A stretch of 35,580 nucleotides of DNA from Bacteroidales bacterium (GTDB lineage Bacteria > Bacteroidota > Bacteroidia > Bacteroidales > Bacteroidaceae): positions 1-35,580 of the forward strand of contig JAATGU010000050.1 of NCBI GenBank assembly GCA_015654535.1, given 5' to 3'. The notes beneath the pieces are model-generated. The model had not been told where the DNA came from. It saw only the letters and a list, made by a program, of their open reading frames with translations, and searched no databases. Shown here one piece after another: positions 16,106 to 24,200 of this stretch. How positions within the stretch are numbered: position 1 is the first letter of the stretch; every line of letters begins with the position of its first letter. A program made the position numbers and the translations under genes.

Positions 16106-19100
16106 ATGAATAATATTTTGTATAAGGATTCCTTTGTCCAGAAAAAACGCATATTGAAAATTATGAAAATCACTTTTCTATGCTTATTTATTTTTGCTTC
16201 CAGCCTTTTTGCCACAACAGCAAAATCGCAAGTCACGGAAGTATACATCGTTGCTAATGATGTTTCTACGCGAAGTGTTATTAATCAAATAGAAAAACAA
16301 ACCAACTATCTTTTCGTTTTCAGTGAAGACGATGTCAATCTTAACCGCAAAGTGTCGGTAAAAGCCAACAAAAAATCGGTTGCTGATGTGCTTCACACTA
16401 TTTTTGAGGGAACTGATATTTCTTATGCTATGGAAGGTTCCAATATTATGCTAATGAAAAAAAGTGAAAGGCAGAGAGACGCCTCTCATGCTACCTCAGT
16501 AACTCAGCAACAAAAACGAGTTATCACCGGAACTATAACTGATAAAAACGGTGAAACTTTGATTGGAGCCAATGTTACGGAAAAGGGAACAACAAATGGG
16601 GTAATAACAGACATGAATGGACATTTCACTTTAACATTAAAGAATACAGATCCTACTATTGAGATTTCCTTTGTAGGATATAATTCTCAAACCATTCGTC
16701 TCGCTAATCGCTCAAACCTTTCTATCATTCTTACCGAAAAAGCCAATATGCTCGACGAAGTTGTAGCTATTGGTTATGGCGTTCAAAAGAAAAGTGTAGT
16801 TACGGCAGCTATCAGTAAAGTAGATGCAAACGAACTTGGAAAAAGCACTCCTACTAATGTACAAAATATTTTAAAAGGTAAGGTATCTGGTGTACAAATA
16901 ACGTCTCAATCCGGACAACCTGGTACAGATTCAAAAATACGTATTCGCGGTACAGGTACAGTTAATGATTCCGAGCCGTTGTACATAGTAGATGGAATGC
17001 CTTCTTCTAATGGTATCAATTATCTTAATCCATCAGATATTGAATCCATTGAAGTTTTAAAGGATGCTGCATCTGCAGCCATTTACGGTGCCCGTGGAGC
17101 TAACGGCGTCGTTTTGGTAACAACAAAGCAGGGTAGTAAGATGCAAAAAACAACGTTTAACTATGAATTTACTTACGGCGTTCAAAATCCCGCTAAAAAA
17201 CTGGATTTGATGAATAGTCAGGAATATCAAATGATGATGAATGAAATGGCTGCCAATTCAGGTAAATCACCATACTTCCCAACAGAATCTACAGTCAATA
17301 CTGACTGGCAGAAAGAGTTAACTTATAGCAATGCTCCTATAACTAACCACAAATTATCGCTTAGCGGGGGTAGCGAATACAGTACTTATTATGCCTCGTT
17401 TGGTTATATCAAGCAAAGTGGTATTTTAGCTAAAGGATTCTCCGACTATGACAGATACAATGGACGTTTAAATTATTCAACTACCCTTATGAATGTGAAA
17501 GAGAGAAGCTGGTTGAATAATATTGTGTTAGGCACAATTGTAAGCTACTCTAGAATGCAGAAAACGGGTAGTGATATTGGTAACAGTGAATCAAGCGGCA
17601 TTATAGCTTCTATGAACATGCTTCCGCCAACAGAATCAGTTTACCAAGATGATCCGAATAAGATCGCCGAGTATAACTCTTTTTATCCCAATTATGTGAA
17701 GTCGCCAGACGGCAGAGCTTACAATATTATTGATATGAGAGAGATTACAAATCCGCTCGCAGATTTACAGGTAAATCATAATCAAAAAACAATATCACAA
17801 GTATTAGGATCCAATTTCAATCTGAATGTATCAGTACTTCCCGGGTTAAAATTCAAAACAACCTATGCTTTGGATGGTTCATTCTCTTCAGTAAGAAGAG
17901 TCGTTCCTGTATATGATCTGAATACGACAACTAAAAACACCAATTCTTATGTGGAAGACAGTAAAGATGAATCTTTTTCATGGCAGTGGGAAAATACATT
18001 ATCCTATAATAAGTCTTTCGGATTACATAATCTTGGGTTACTTGCAGGAACATCAATGGCTTCTTACCAATATTCCAATTTAGCGGGTTCAGACTATGAT
18101 CTTTTAATTGTTGATATAAATAAAGCATATATCGATATTGCTACTGCCGACCGTAGCAACGAAAGGGTGAGCGGAGGAGCTAGTGATCATAAATTAGCTT
18201 CTGTATTTGGTCGTGTTAATTACAATTACGACGAAAAGTACCTATTTGAAGCAGTAGCCAGACGTGATGGTTCTTCAAACTTTAGCGACAAACATAAATA
18301 TGCTCTGTTTCCTTCTGTATCTTTAGGTTGGGTCTTGACCAAAGAGAATTTCATGAAGAATCGTCCGGAGTGGCTCGATTTTTTAAAGCTTCGTGCCAGT
18401 TGGGGACAAAACGGAAACGAGTCTATTGGCGCCTTTGGATATACCAGTATGATGTCAATGGGATATAATGCCGTAGTTAACGGCAAAGTTTACACTGGAG
18501 CTAAACCTTCCGGATATGTAAATAGTGATCTGAAATGGGAAACTTCCGAACAAACAGACTTAGGTATCGACTTTCGTTTCTTGGGAAATGCACTGACATT
18601 TTCGGTGGATTACTTTGATAAAAAAACGAACGATATGTTGCTCGATGTCACATTACCTCAATATACAGGTTTTTATAGCATGAAAACAAATGCCGGAACC
18701 GTTAGTAATAAAGGCGTTGAATTCGATACATCTTATAAGTTTAAAGTAGGAGAAGTTAATTTTTCTCTTGGTGCAAATGCTTCTTACGTTAAAAATATAG
18801 TAACAAATCAAGGACCTGGACTTGTAGGACTTGATATTATCGGAGGTGGTCTTGGAGGCACAGTAACCTGGAGAGAATCAGGTAAACCTTATGGCTTCTT
18901 CTATGGATATGTTACAGATGGTATATTCCAGAATCAGGCAGAAATTAATAACTATGTAACTGAAGATGGAAGTTTGAAACAACCTAATGCAAAACCGGGT
19001 GATGTAAGATATAAAGATCTTGACGGTAAAAATGGTATTACCGGAGATGATAGAACTATGATTGGTAATCCCAATCCTGATTGGACTTACGGTCTTTCAT

Positions 19101-19552
19101 TAGATGCAGACTGGAAGAACTTTGATTTACATGCATTTTTCCAAGGTGTTGAAGGTAATGATATTTACAAGTTCTATCGCAGAGCAAACATTACTTATGC
19201 CAATTGGGAGAGTAGTTGGCTGGAACGTTGGCATGGAGAAGGTACTTCAAATAAATATCCGCGTGTAGTGGAAGGTGATCCTAACAATAATACTACCTGG
19301 GTATCTGATTTGTTCGTAGAAGATGGTTCCTATTTCAGATTGAAAGTATTGCAATTAGGTTATCAGTTGCCACAAAGTCTTGCACAAAAAGTCTTTATTA
19401 AAAAATTACGTTTCTTTGTACAGGCAGAAAATTTGTTCACAATAACAAATTATTCAGGATTGGATCCGGAAGTAGGTACTCGAAACGGATTTGATGGTGG
19501 TACCTATCCTCAGGCACGTACATTTACCTTTGGTGCAAACATTGTATTTTAA
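16106..19552 (+). CDS. SusC-like TonB-dependent outer-membrane transporter with STN domain
   Basis: The 1148-residue protein has, in order, a signal peptide (ILKIMKITFLCLFIFASSLFA; a start at 16163 is also possible), an STN domain (about 42-117), a carboxypeptidase-D-like domain (about 137-220, ITGTITDKNGETLIGANV), a TonB-box/plug region with the SusC mark VAIGYGVQKK, and a long beta-barrel ending in TFGANIVF with a terminal Phe. The STN domain links it to the FecR/sigma pair just upstream. With the SusD lipoprotein it should form a lidded pump that imports oligosaccharides. A hairpin and tiny frames in the leader suggest post-transcriptional control. Confidence 0.97.
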   Translation: MNNILYKDSFVQKKRILKIMKITFLCLFIFASSLFATTAKSQVTEVYIVANDVSTRSVINQIEKQTNYLFVFSEDDVNLNRKVSVKANKKSVADVLHTIFEGTDISYAMEGSNIMLMKKSERQRDASHATSVTQQQKRVITGTITDKNGETLIGANVTEKGTTNGVITDMNGHFTLTLKNTDPTIEISFVGYNSQTIRLANRSNLSIILTEKANMLDEVVAIGYGVQKKSVVTAAISKVDANELGKSTPTNVQNILKGKVSGVQITSQSGQPGTDSKIRIRGTGTVNDSEPLYIVDGMPSSNGINYLNPSDIESIEVLKDAASAAIYGARGANGVVLVTTKQGSKMQKTTFNYEFTYGVQNPAKKLDLMNSQEYQMMMNEMAANSGKSPYFPTESTVNTDWQKELTYSNAPITNHKLSLSGGSEYSTYYASFGYIKQSGILAKGFSDYDRYNGRLNYSTTLMNVKERSWLNNIVLGTIVSYSRMQKTGSDIGNSESSGIIASMNMLPPTESVYQDDPNKIAEYNSFYPNYVKSPDGRAYNIIDMREITNPLADLQVNHNQKTISQVLGSNFNLNVSVLPGLKFKTTYALDGSFSSVRRVVPVYDLNTTTKNTNSYVEDSKDESFSWQWENTLSYNKSFGLHNLGLLAGTSMASYQYSNLAGSDYDLLIVDINKAYIDIATADRSNERVSGGASDHKLASVFGRVNYNYDEKYLFEAVARRDGSSNFSDKHKYALFPSVSLGWVLTKENFMKNRPEWLDFLKLRASWGQNGNESIGAFGYTSMMSMGYNAVVNGKVYTGAKPSGYVNSDLKWETSEQTDLGIDFRFLGNALTFSVDYFDKKTNDMLLDVTLPQYTGFYSMKTNAGTVSNKGVEFDTSYKFKVGEVNFSLGANASYVKNIVTNQGPGLVGLDIIGGGLGGTVTWRESGKPYGFFYGYVTDGIFQNQAEINNYVTEDGSLKQPNAKPGDVRYKDLDGKNGITGDDRTMIGNPNPDWTYGLSLDADWKNFDLHAFFQGVEGNDIYKFYRRANITYANWESSWLERWHGEGTSNKYPRVVEGDPNNNTTWVSDLFVEDGSYFRLKVLQLGYQLPQSLAQKVFIKKLRFFVQAENLFTITNYSGLDPEVGTRNGFDGGTYPQARTFTFGANIVF

Positions 19553-19569
19553 CTAGCTAAAAAAAACAG

Positions 19570-21111
19570 ATGATGAAAAAAATTATTATATTATCCGTAT
19601 TGGCTTTAATAAGCTTTACCGCTTGTAACGACTTTCTGGATACTAATCCAAGGACACAAGTTTCGGAAAAAGAATTCTATAAAACGGAAGATGAAGTAAT
19701 GATGGGAGAATATGCCGTTATCAACGATATTCAAGAGAGACTAATGGAAGTTTTCAGTTATGCATCATTAATGTCTGATGAGTCGGAGACTGGTGGTGGC
19801 GTAGGAGAAGGTGTATATAAATATAAGTATGATCACTTTACTTATGATCCTACCACCTCTCCTGGATGGTGGAATGAATGGGACTATGGATTGTATAACG
19901 GAGTGACGAGTTCCAATATCCTCATATCAAAGTTAAGTAATAGTTCGTTAGACAAAAAGTTTGTTAGTTCTATTGATGCGGAGACTCGTTTCTACCGTGC
20001 TTTATTCTATTGCTATCTTTTTATGGGATATGAACAGTTTCCACTTATTAAAGAACCTCTTTCTGTATCTGAAATCTACACGATTAAAAAAGCTAGCAGA
20101 GAAGAGATTTATGAATTTATGCTAAGTGATTTGGATGACAATGTTATTGCAAATCTACCTGATAAAGCCAATATGCAACAAGGCAGGGTTAGTCAAGATG
20201 CTGCTAAGATGCTAAAAACAAAAATTATTTTATTTCAACGTGATGAGAGCCGTTATCCTGAAGCATTAAAAGACATGAAAGAAATTATCGATAGTAAACG
20301 ATACTCTTTAATGCCGGATTATAAAAGCATTTGGTTAAAATCGGGAGAATTCTGTTCTGAATCTATTTACGAATTAGAATTTGCAGGTGATAACAGCAAC
20401 GAAGGAAGCGGTCTTGCCCGGTCACTCGGGGGACGATCTATTTATGACCCCAGATCCGCGGAGCAAGGTGGTTTGTGTGAAGGATGGGGACAAAATACCA
20501 TGCCTAGCACTATATATAATATGTTTGAATCAGGAGATACTCGGCGCGAAGGAACCGTAATTGATTATAGAAAAGAAATCAAGGAGGTACAGGATCTTGT
20601 AAAAAAAGGTGCTTTAGCTAAAGGTGATACATTCCTTATATCAACTCAGCAAGAAAACTTTGAGTGGCTGGGGCATTATAAGTACCATCCAAGAAAAGAA
20701 AGTACTAGCGCAGTAAACCCTTTAAATAATTATGCCGTGAATTTCAGATTCTATAGGTATGCCGATGTGCTGTTACTGGCTACTGAATTACAGGCTAGAA
20801 TTAATGGTTCTATTGATGCCGAAGCTCAAGGGTGGTTTAATCAGATTAGAGATCGTGCATTTCAAGATCAGAATCATAGAATCGATTTAACAAAAATGAG
20901 CAAATCAGATATTCTTAATTGTATTTTTAAAGAACGAGGTTACGAATTTATAGACGAAATGCAACGCTGGTTTGATATTATGCGTTTTGATAAAGGTACT
21001 GAAATCCTTGCTTCGAAGGGGTGGACGGAAAGATTTAGATATTACCCTATAGCACAAAGTGAAATTGATGCATCACAGGGAGCATTAGATCAAAATCCGG
21101 GATGGAAATAA
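19570..21111 (+). CDS. SusD/RagB-family glycan-binding surface lipoprotein
   Basis: The 513-residue protein has a lipoprotein signal with the lipid-bearing Cys at 19 (LALISFTACNDFLD). It then has the SusD hallmarks: DTNPRTQVSEKEFY, a helical TPR core (ETRFYRALFYCYLFMGYEQFPLI), and a C-terminal NFRFYRYADVLLLATE block with RGYEFIDEMQRWFDIMRF. It starts 17 bases after susC and should cap its barrel at the cell surface. A hairpin with a T-rich tail just after its stop may lower expression of downstream genes relative to susCD. Confidence 0.97.
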   Translation: MMKKIIILSVLALISFTACNDFLDTNPRTQVSEKEFYKTEDEVMMGEYAVINDIQERLMEVFSYASLMSDESETGGGVGEGVYKYKYDHFTYDPTTSPGWWNEWDYGLYNGVTSSNILISKLSNSSLDKKFVSSIDAETRFYRALFYCYLFMGYEQFPLIKEPLSVSEIYTIKKASREEIYEFMLSDLDDNVIANLPDKANMQQGRVSQDAAKMLKTKIILFQRDESRYPEALKDMKEIIDSKRYSLMPDYKSIWLKSGEFCSESIYELEFAGDNSNEGSGLARSLGGRSIYDPRSAEQGGLCEGWGQNTMPSTIYNMFESGDTRREGTVIDYRKEIKEVQDLVKKGALAKGDTFLISTQQENFEWLGHYKYHPRKESTSAVNPLNNYAVNFRFYRYADVLLLATELQARINGSIDAEAQGWFNQIRDRAFQDQNHRIDLTKMSKSDILNCIFKERGYEFIDEMQRWFDIMRFDKGTEILASKGWTERFRYYPIAQSEIDASQGALDQNPGWK

Positions 21112-21138
21112 ACCATTTCATTTATTCTTAATCAAAGT

Positions 21139-21166
21139 TATGGGCTATTATTAGCCCATACTCTTT
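21139..21166 (+). terminator. Intrinsic-terminator-like hairpin after susD
   Basis: TATGGGCTA (21139-21147) and TAGCCCATA (21152-21160) make a perfect 9-bp stem with a 4-base loop, followed by CTCTTTTT. It lies inside the operon, 27 bases after the susD stop. It may act as a partial terminator or as an mRNA-stabilising end. Confidence 0.75.
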
Positions 21167-21193
21167 TTAAATAATTATTAGATTTTATAAATA

Positions 21194-22138
21194 ATGAACA
21201 ACTCATATCTATCACTTGATTGGGGAGGAACAAAACTTTTAATTGGTGAGGTTTCCGAAGAAGGAAAAATTTTACAATCAAAACGTTACGAAACAGGATA
21301 TGTCAACCAAACTGAAGCAGTAGATGTTCTGTTCCAATCTTTGGATAATTATATCCAGACTGCTGGATGGGCAGGTCCAAAATCTCCCACTGCAATTGGT
21401 GTTGGCATTATTGGCCGCATTGATAATAAAAATGGTACATGGTTCCAGATTGATGCTAACCGTACAGAACCTATTCCTTTAGCTGAGAAAGTTTCGAAAA
21501 GGTATCATTTGCCTTGTTTTATCGACAATGATGTGAAAAGTGCCACTCGCGCCGAAATGTTATTTGGAGAAGGGAAAAATTCAAAAGATTTTATTTATTT
21601 GAACGTTGGGACAGGCATCGCCGCTGGGTTTGTGGTGGAAGGTAAGTTGATCAGAGGTAGTCATTTTAACGCCGGCGAAGTGGGACATACTCTTGTAGGA
21701 TTTGGTGTGGGAGCTAAATGTATCTGTGGTAGACAGGATTGCGTTGAATTGTTAGCATCAGGTATCGGTTTTGATACTTGTGCCCGCATCTTAAAGCAAA
21801 AATATCCTACCAAACTTGATATTTATGATTCTCCTCATCGGGTGGATGTGAGAGAAATAGTAAAACTCTATCAGGAAAACGATGAACTTTGTATGCACAT
21901 ACTCGATAATGCTATTGAAGCGTTGTCCAGTTTGATTATGAATTTGGTACGGGTAACTGATCCCGACACGGTGGTACTTGGAGGTGGAGTAGTCTCCAAT
22001 CCTTTTATTTTCGACCGGTTGAAACAAAAACTTATCAACCACACTATGCGGTTTGTTACAAACGGTGTGATGCTGTCGCGTTTAAATCCCGACTTCATCG
22101 GACTCATTGGTGCTGCCGCAGTAGCAATTAATAAATAA
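21194..22138 (+). CDS. ROK-family sugar kinase
   Basis: The 314-residue protein has the ATP loop DWGGTKLLIGEV at about residue 8, the catalytic-base region FIDNDVKSATRAE, the second nucleotide motif LNVGTGIAAGFVV, GEVGHT, and the zinc motif CICGRQDC (about 177). This is a complete ROK kinase set, as in glucokinases and N-acetyl-sugar kinases. Its position before a NagB-like gene and an MFS permease suggests it phosphorylates the monosaccharide released by the locus, perhaps glucosamine or a related sugar. Substrate specificity cannot be read from sequence. Confidence 0.94.
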   Translation: MNNSYLSLDWGGTKLLIGEVSEEGKILQSKRYETGYVNQTEAVDVLFQSLDNYIQTAGWAGPKSPTAIGVGIIGRIDNKNGTWFQIDANRTEPIPLAEKVSKRYHLPCFIDNDVKSATRAEMLFGEGKNSKDFIYLNVGTGIAAGFVVEGKLIRGSHFNAGEVGHTLVGFGVGAKCICGRQDCVELLASGIGFDTCARILKQKYPTKLDIYDSPHRVDVREIVKLYQENDELCMHILDNAIEALSSLIMNLVRVTDPDTVVLGGGVVSNPFIFDRLKQKLINHTMRFVTNGVMLSRLNPDFIGLIGAAAVAINK

Positions 22139-22155
22139 ACTCTAAAACAGATTGA

Positions 22156-22890
22156 ATGATGAAAATAAATATTACAATTGCCAAAGACGAAGCTGAATTT
22201 GATCGAATAGCAGCCTGGAGAATCATTGGTGAAATGATAAGTAATTCCAAGGCAGTGATTGGACTTTCCACGGGACAAACCACCAAAAACATGCATGCCA
22301 TCGTTAGCGAAATATATCAAATGTATCCATTTGATGTCTCTAATATTACCTTATTTAACGTAGATGAATTAACCAATTTACCCAGAGAATACAAAGGTTG
22401 TTGCTACACTATGATTAAAGACCAGATAGCAGGACCGTTAGGTATTAAAGAGGAAAACTTTATCATGCCTCCTACTATTTCGGACGATTTCTCTACAGAA
22501 TGTCGAAAATTTCAGGAAGAGTTGGAAAGAAGAGGAGGAGTTGATCTGCAAATTCTAGGCTTGGGGATGAATGGTCATTTGGGAATTAACCAACCGAATA
22601 CTCCTTTTGAAAGCGAAACCTGGATATCACCTATGGATCCTGATTTCGAAAAAAGGGTTCGCTACGAGACAAATACCCCACCCGATTATCCTTTGGGGGG
22701 ATTGACACTTGGTCTAAAAAATATCATGCACGAACGTAAAATAGTATTGGTGGCCAAAGGTGAGCGCAAGGCAGAAATGGTAAAGATGATGCTACAAGGT
22801 CCTATTACTACCAACGTACCTGCTTCTATCCTACAGCTTCATCCTAACTGCGAATTTCTGCTTGATGCAGCAGCAGCAAAATATCTTTAA
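22156..22890 (+). CDS. Glucosamine-6-phosphate deaminase/isomerase (NagB) homologue
   Basis: The 244-residue protein keeps the NagB phosphate loop (LSTGQTTKNM), the FNVDEL motif (Asp 70, equivalent to E. coli Asp 72) and the active-site block LGLGMNGHLGINQP. In that block the E. coli Asp 141 is Asn 139, His 143 is kept as His 141, and Glu 148 is replaced by Gln 146. Asn at the first site is common in the wider family, but Gln for Glu is unusual. In NagB these residues drive ring opening and deamination to fructose 6-phosphate. The protein may act on a different sugar phosphate. The start is one of two adjacent ATGs (22156 or 22159). Confidence 0.93.
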   Translation: MMKINITIAKDEAEFDRIAAWRIIGEMISNSKAVIGLSTGQTTKNMHAIVSEIYQMYPFDVSNITLFNVDELTNLPREYKGCCYTMIKDQIAGPLGIKEENFIMPPTISDDFSTECRKFQEELERRGGVDLQILGLGMNGHLGINQPNTPFESETWISPMDPDFEKRVRYETNTPPDYPLGGLTLGLKNIMHERKIVLVAKGERKAEMVKMMLQGPITTNVPASILQLHPNCEFLLDAAAAKYL

Positions 22891-22916
22891 TCGCATTAAA
22901 AAGAAATTAAAATATA

Positions 22917-24200
22917 ATGAAACAGAATAGCAAGCAAATAAATTATGTGGCCCCATTTATCACAATGGTCTTCCTCTTCTTTATAGTTGGGTTCCTTACG
23001 TCGACCAACGGACAGTTTCAAGCACCTCTAAAAGGCGCTTTTCTTAGCAAGGTAGGTGATTTAAAAAATACATTTGTCACTCTTATCACACTTTCATGGT
23101 TTTTGGCTTATCCTTGTACCGGAAAGGTGGGATCAAACTGGGTAACAAAATACGGATATAAAGGCACACTGATCCGGGGACTGATTGTAATGATCGCTGG
23201 TCTAGGCATTCTTTCACTCTCTTCATGGTTTACGGTTAATTTTCCAGAAAGCAACGTGTATATTTCCACAGCTATTGTGCCTTTCGGCTTTTTCATCTTT
23301 CTTGTTGGTTCGTTTGTGTTGGGAAGTTCGGCCACAATTCTTCAAGTGGTTATTAATCCTTATTTAACAGCATGTACAGTAAAAGGTACACAATCCATTC
23401 AGCGATTAAGCATCGGCGGAGCATCTAATTCAATAGGTACTACTATCGCTCCATTTTTTGTTACCAGTATCGTTTTTAGTGGCCTTTCGATGGAGCAAGT
23501 CCAGGTAAAACAAATTATGCTCCCATTTTTAGCATTGGCTGCTGTGTTATTACTTATCATAATTATTCTTTCCCGCATATCATTGCCGGACATAGAAGGA
23601 ACAAAAGCCGAGGCAGGCGAAAAGTTACCACGTAGCGTATGGTCGTTTCGCCATTTCAAGCTGGGAGTCATCGCTATTTTTTTCTATGTAGGAGTTGAGG
23701 TTTGTATTGGTAACAACCTTGTTTTGTATGCTTTAGATAAATACAAATCGGATATATCTATTCCTGCCTTGATGGCTACTCTTTATTGGGGTGGCATGTT
23801 AGTGGGAAGATTGGTGGCAAGTTCACTAAGCAAAGTGCCACCCCGTACTCAGCTTACCGTTACCACTTTAATGGCCTCTTTATTGGTTTGCTTGTCTATC
23901 GTTACCAGTAATCCTTGGCTATTAGTGGCAGTAGGCTTGTTCCACTCCATTATGTGGGGTGCTATTTTCACCCTTGCGGTTGCTCAATTGGGCAAATATA
24001 CCTCGATAGCCTCGGGTGTATTTATGATTGGTGTAGCAGGTGGAGCAGTATTGCCTTTTGTCCAAGGTTCGCTGGCTGATGCCTTCCAAGGAGAATGGCG
24101 TTTCACATGGTTCCTTGTGCTGATTGGCGAACTCTATATGTTATTTTATGCCCGATCAGGCTCCAGAATTAAAGAACAATTAAGCGGAGAGATAATATGA
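22917..24200 (+). CDS. MFS sugar permease (FucP-like)
   Basis: The 427-residue protein has about 12 hydrophobic segments in two halves. It begins NYVAPFITMVFLFFIVGFLT and is close in style to Bacteroidetes sugar MFS proteins of the FucP/glucose-galactose group (for example GFLTSTNGQFQAPLK and a charged central loop near IEGTKAEAGEKL). It should bring a mono- or disaccharide from periplasm to cytoplasm, where the ROK kinase and the NagB-like enzyme act. The stop overlaps the next start by four bases (ATGA), so the two are translationally coupled. Confidence 0.93.
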   Translation: MKQNSKQINYVAPFITMVFLFFIVGFLTSTNGQFQAPLKGAFLSKVGDLKNTFVTLITLSWFLAYPCTGKVGSNWVTKYGYKGTLIRGLIVMIAGLGILSLSSWFTVNFPESNVYISTAIVPFGFFIFLVGSFVLGSSATILQVVINPYLTACTVKGTQSIQRLSIGGASNSIGTTIAPFFVTSIVFSGLSMEQVQVKQIMLPFLALAAVLLLIIIILSRISLPDIEGTKAEAGEKLPRSVWSFRHFKLGVIAIFFYVGVEVCIGNNLVLYALDKYKSDISIPALMATLYWGGMLVGRLVASSLSKVPPRTQLTVTTLMASLLVCLSIVTSNPWLLVAVGLFHSIMWGAIFTLAVAQLGKYTSIASGVFMIGVAGGAVLPFVQGSLADAFQGEWRFTWFLVLIGELYMLFYARSGSRIKEQLSGEII

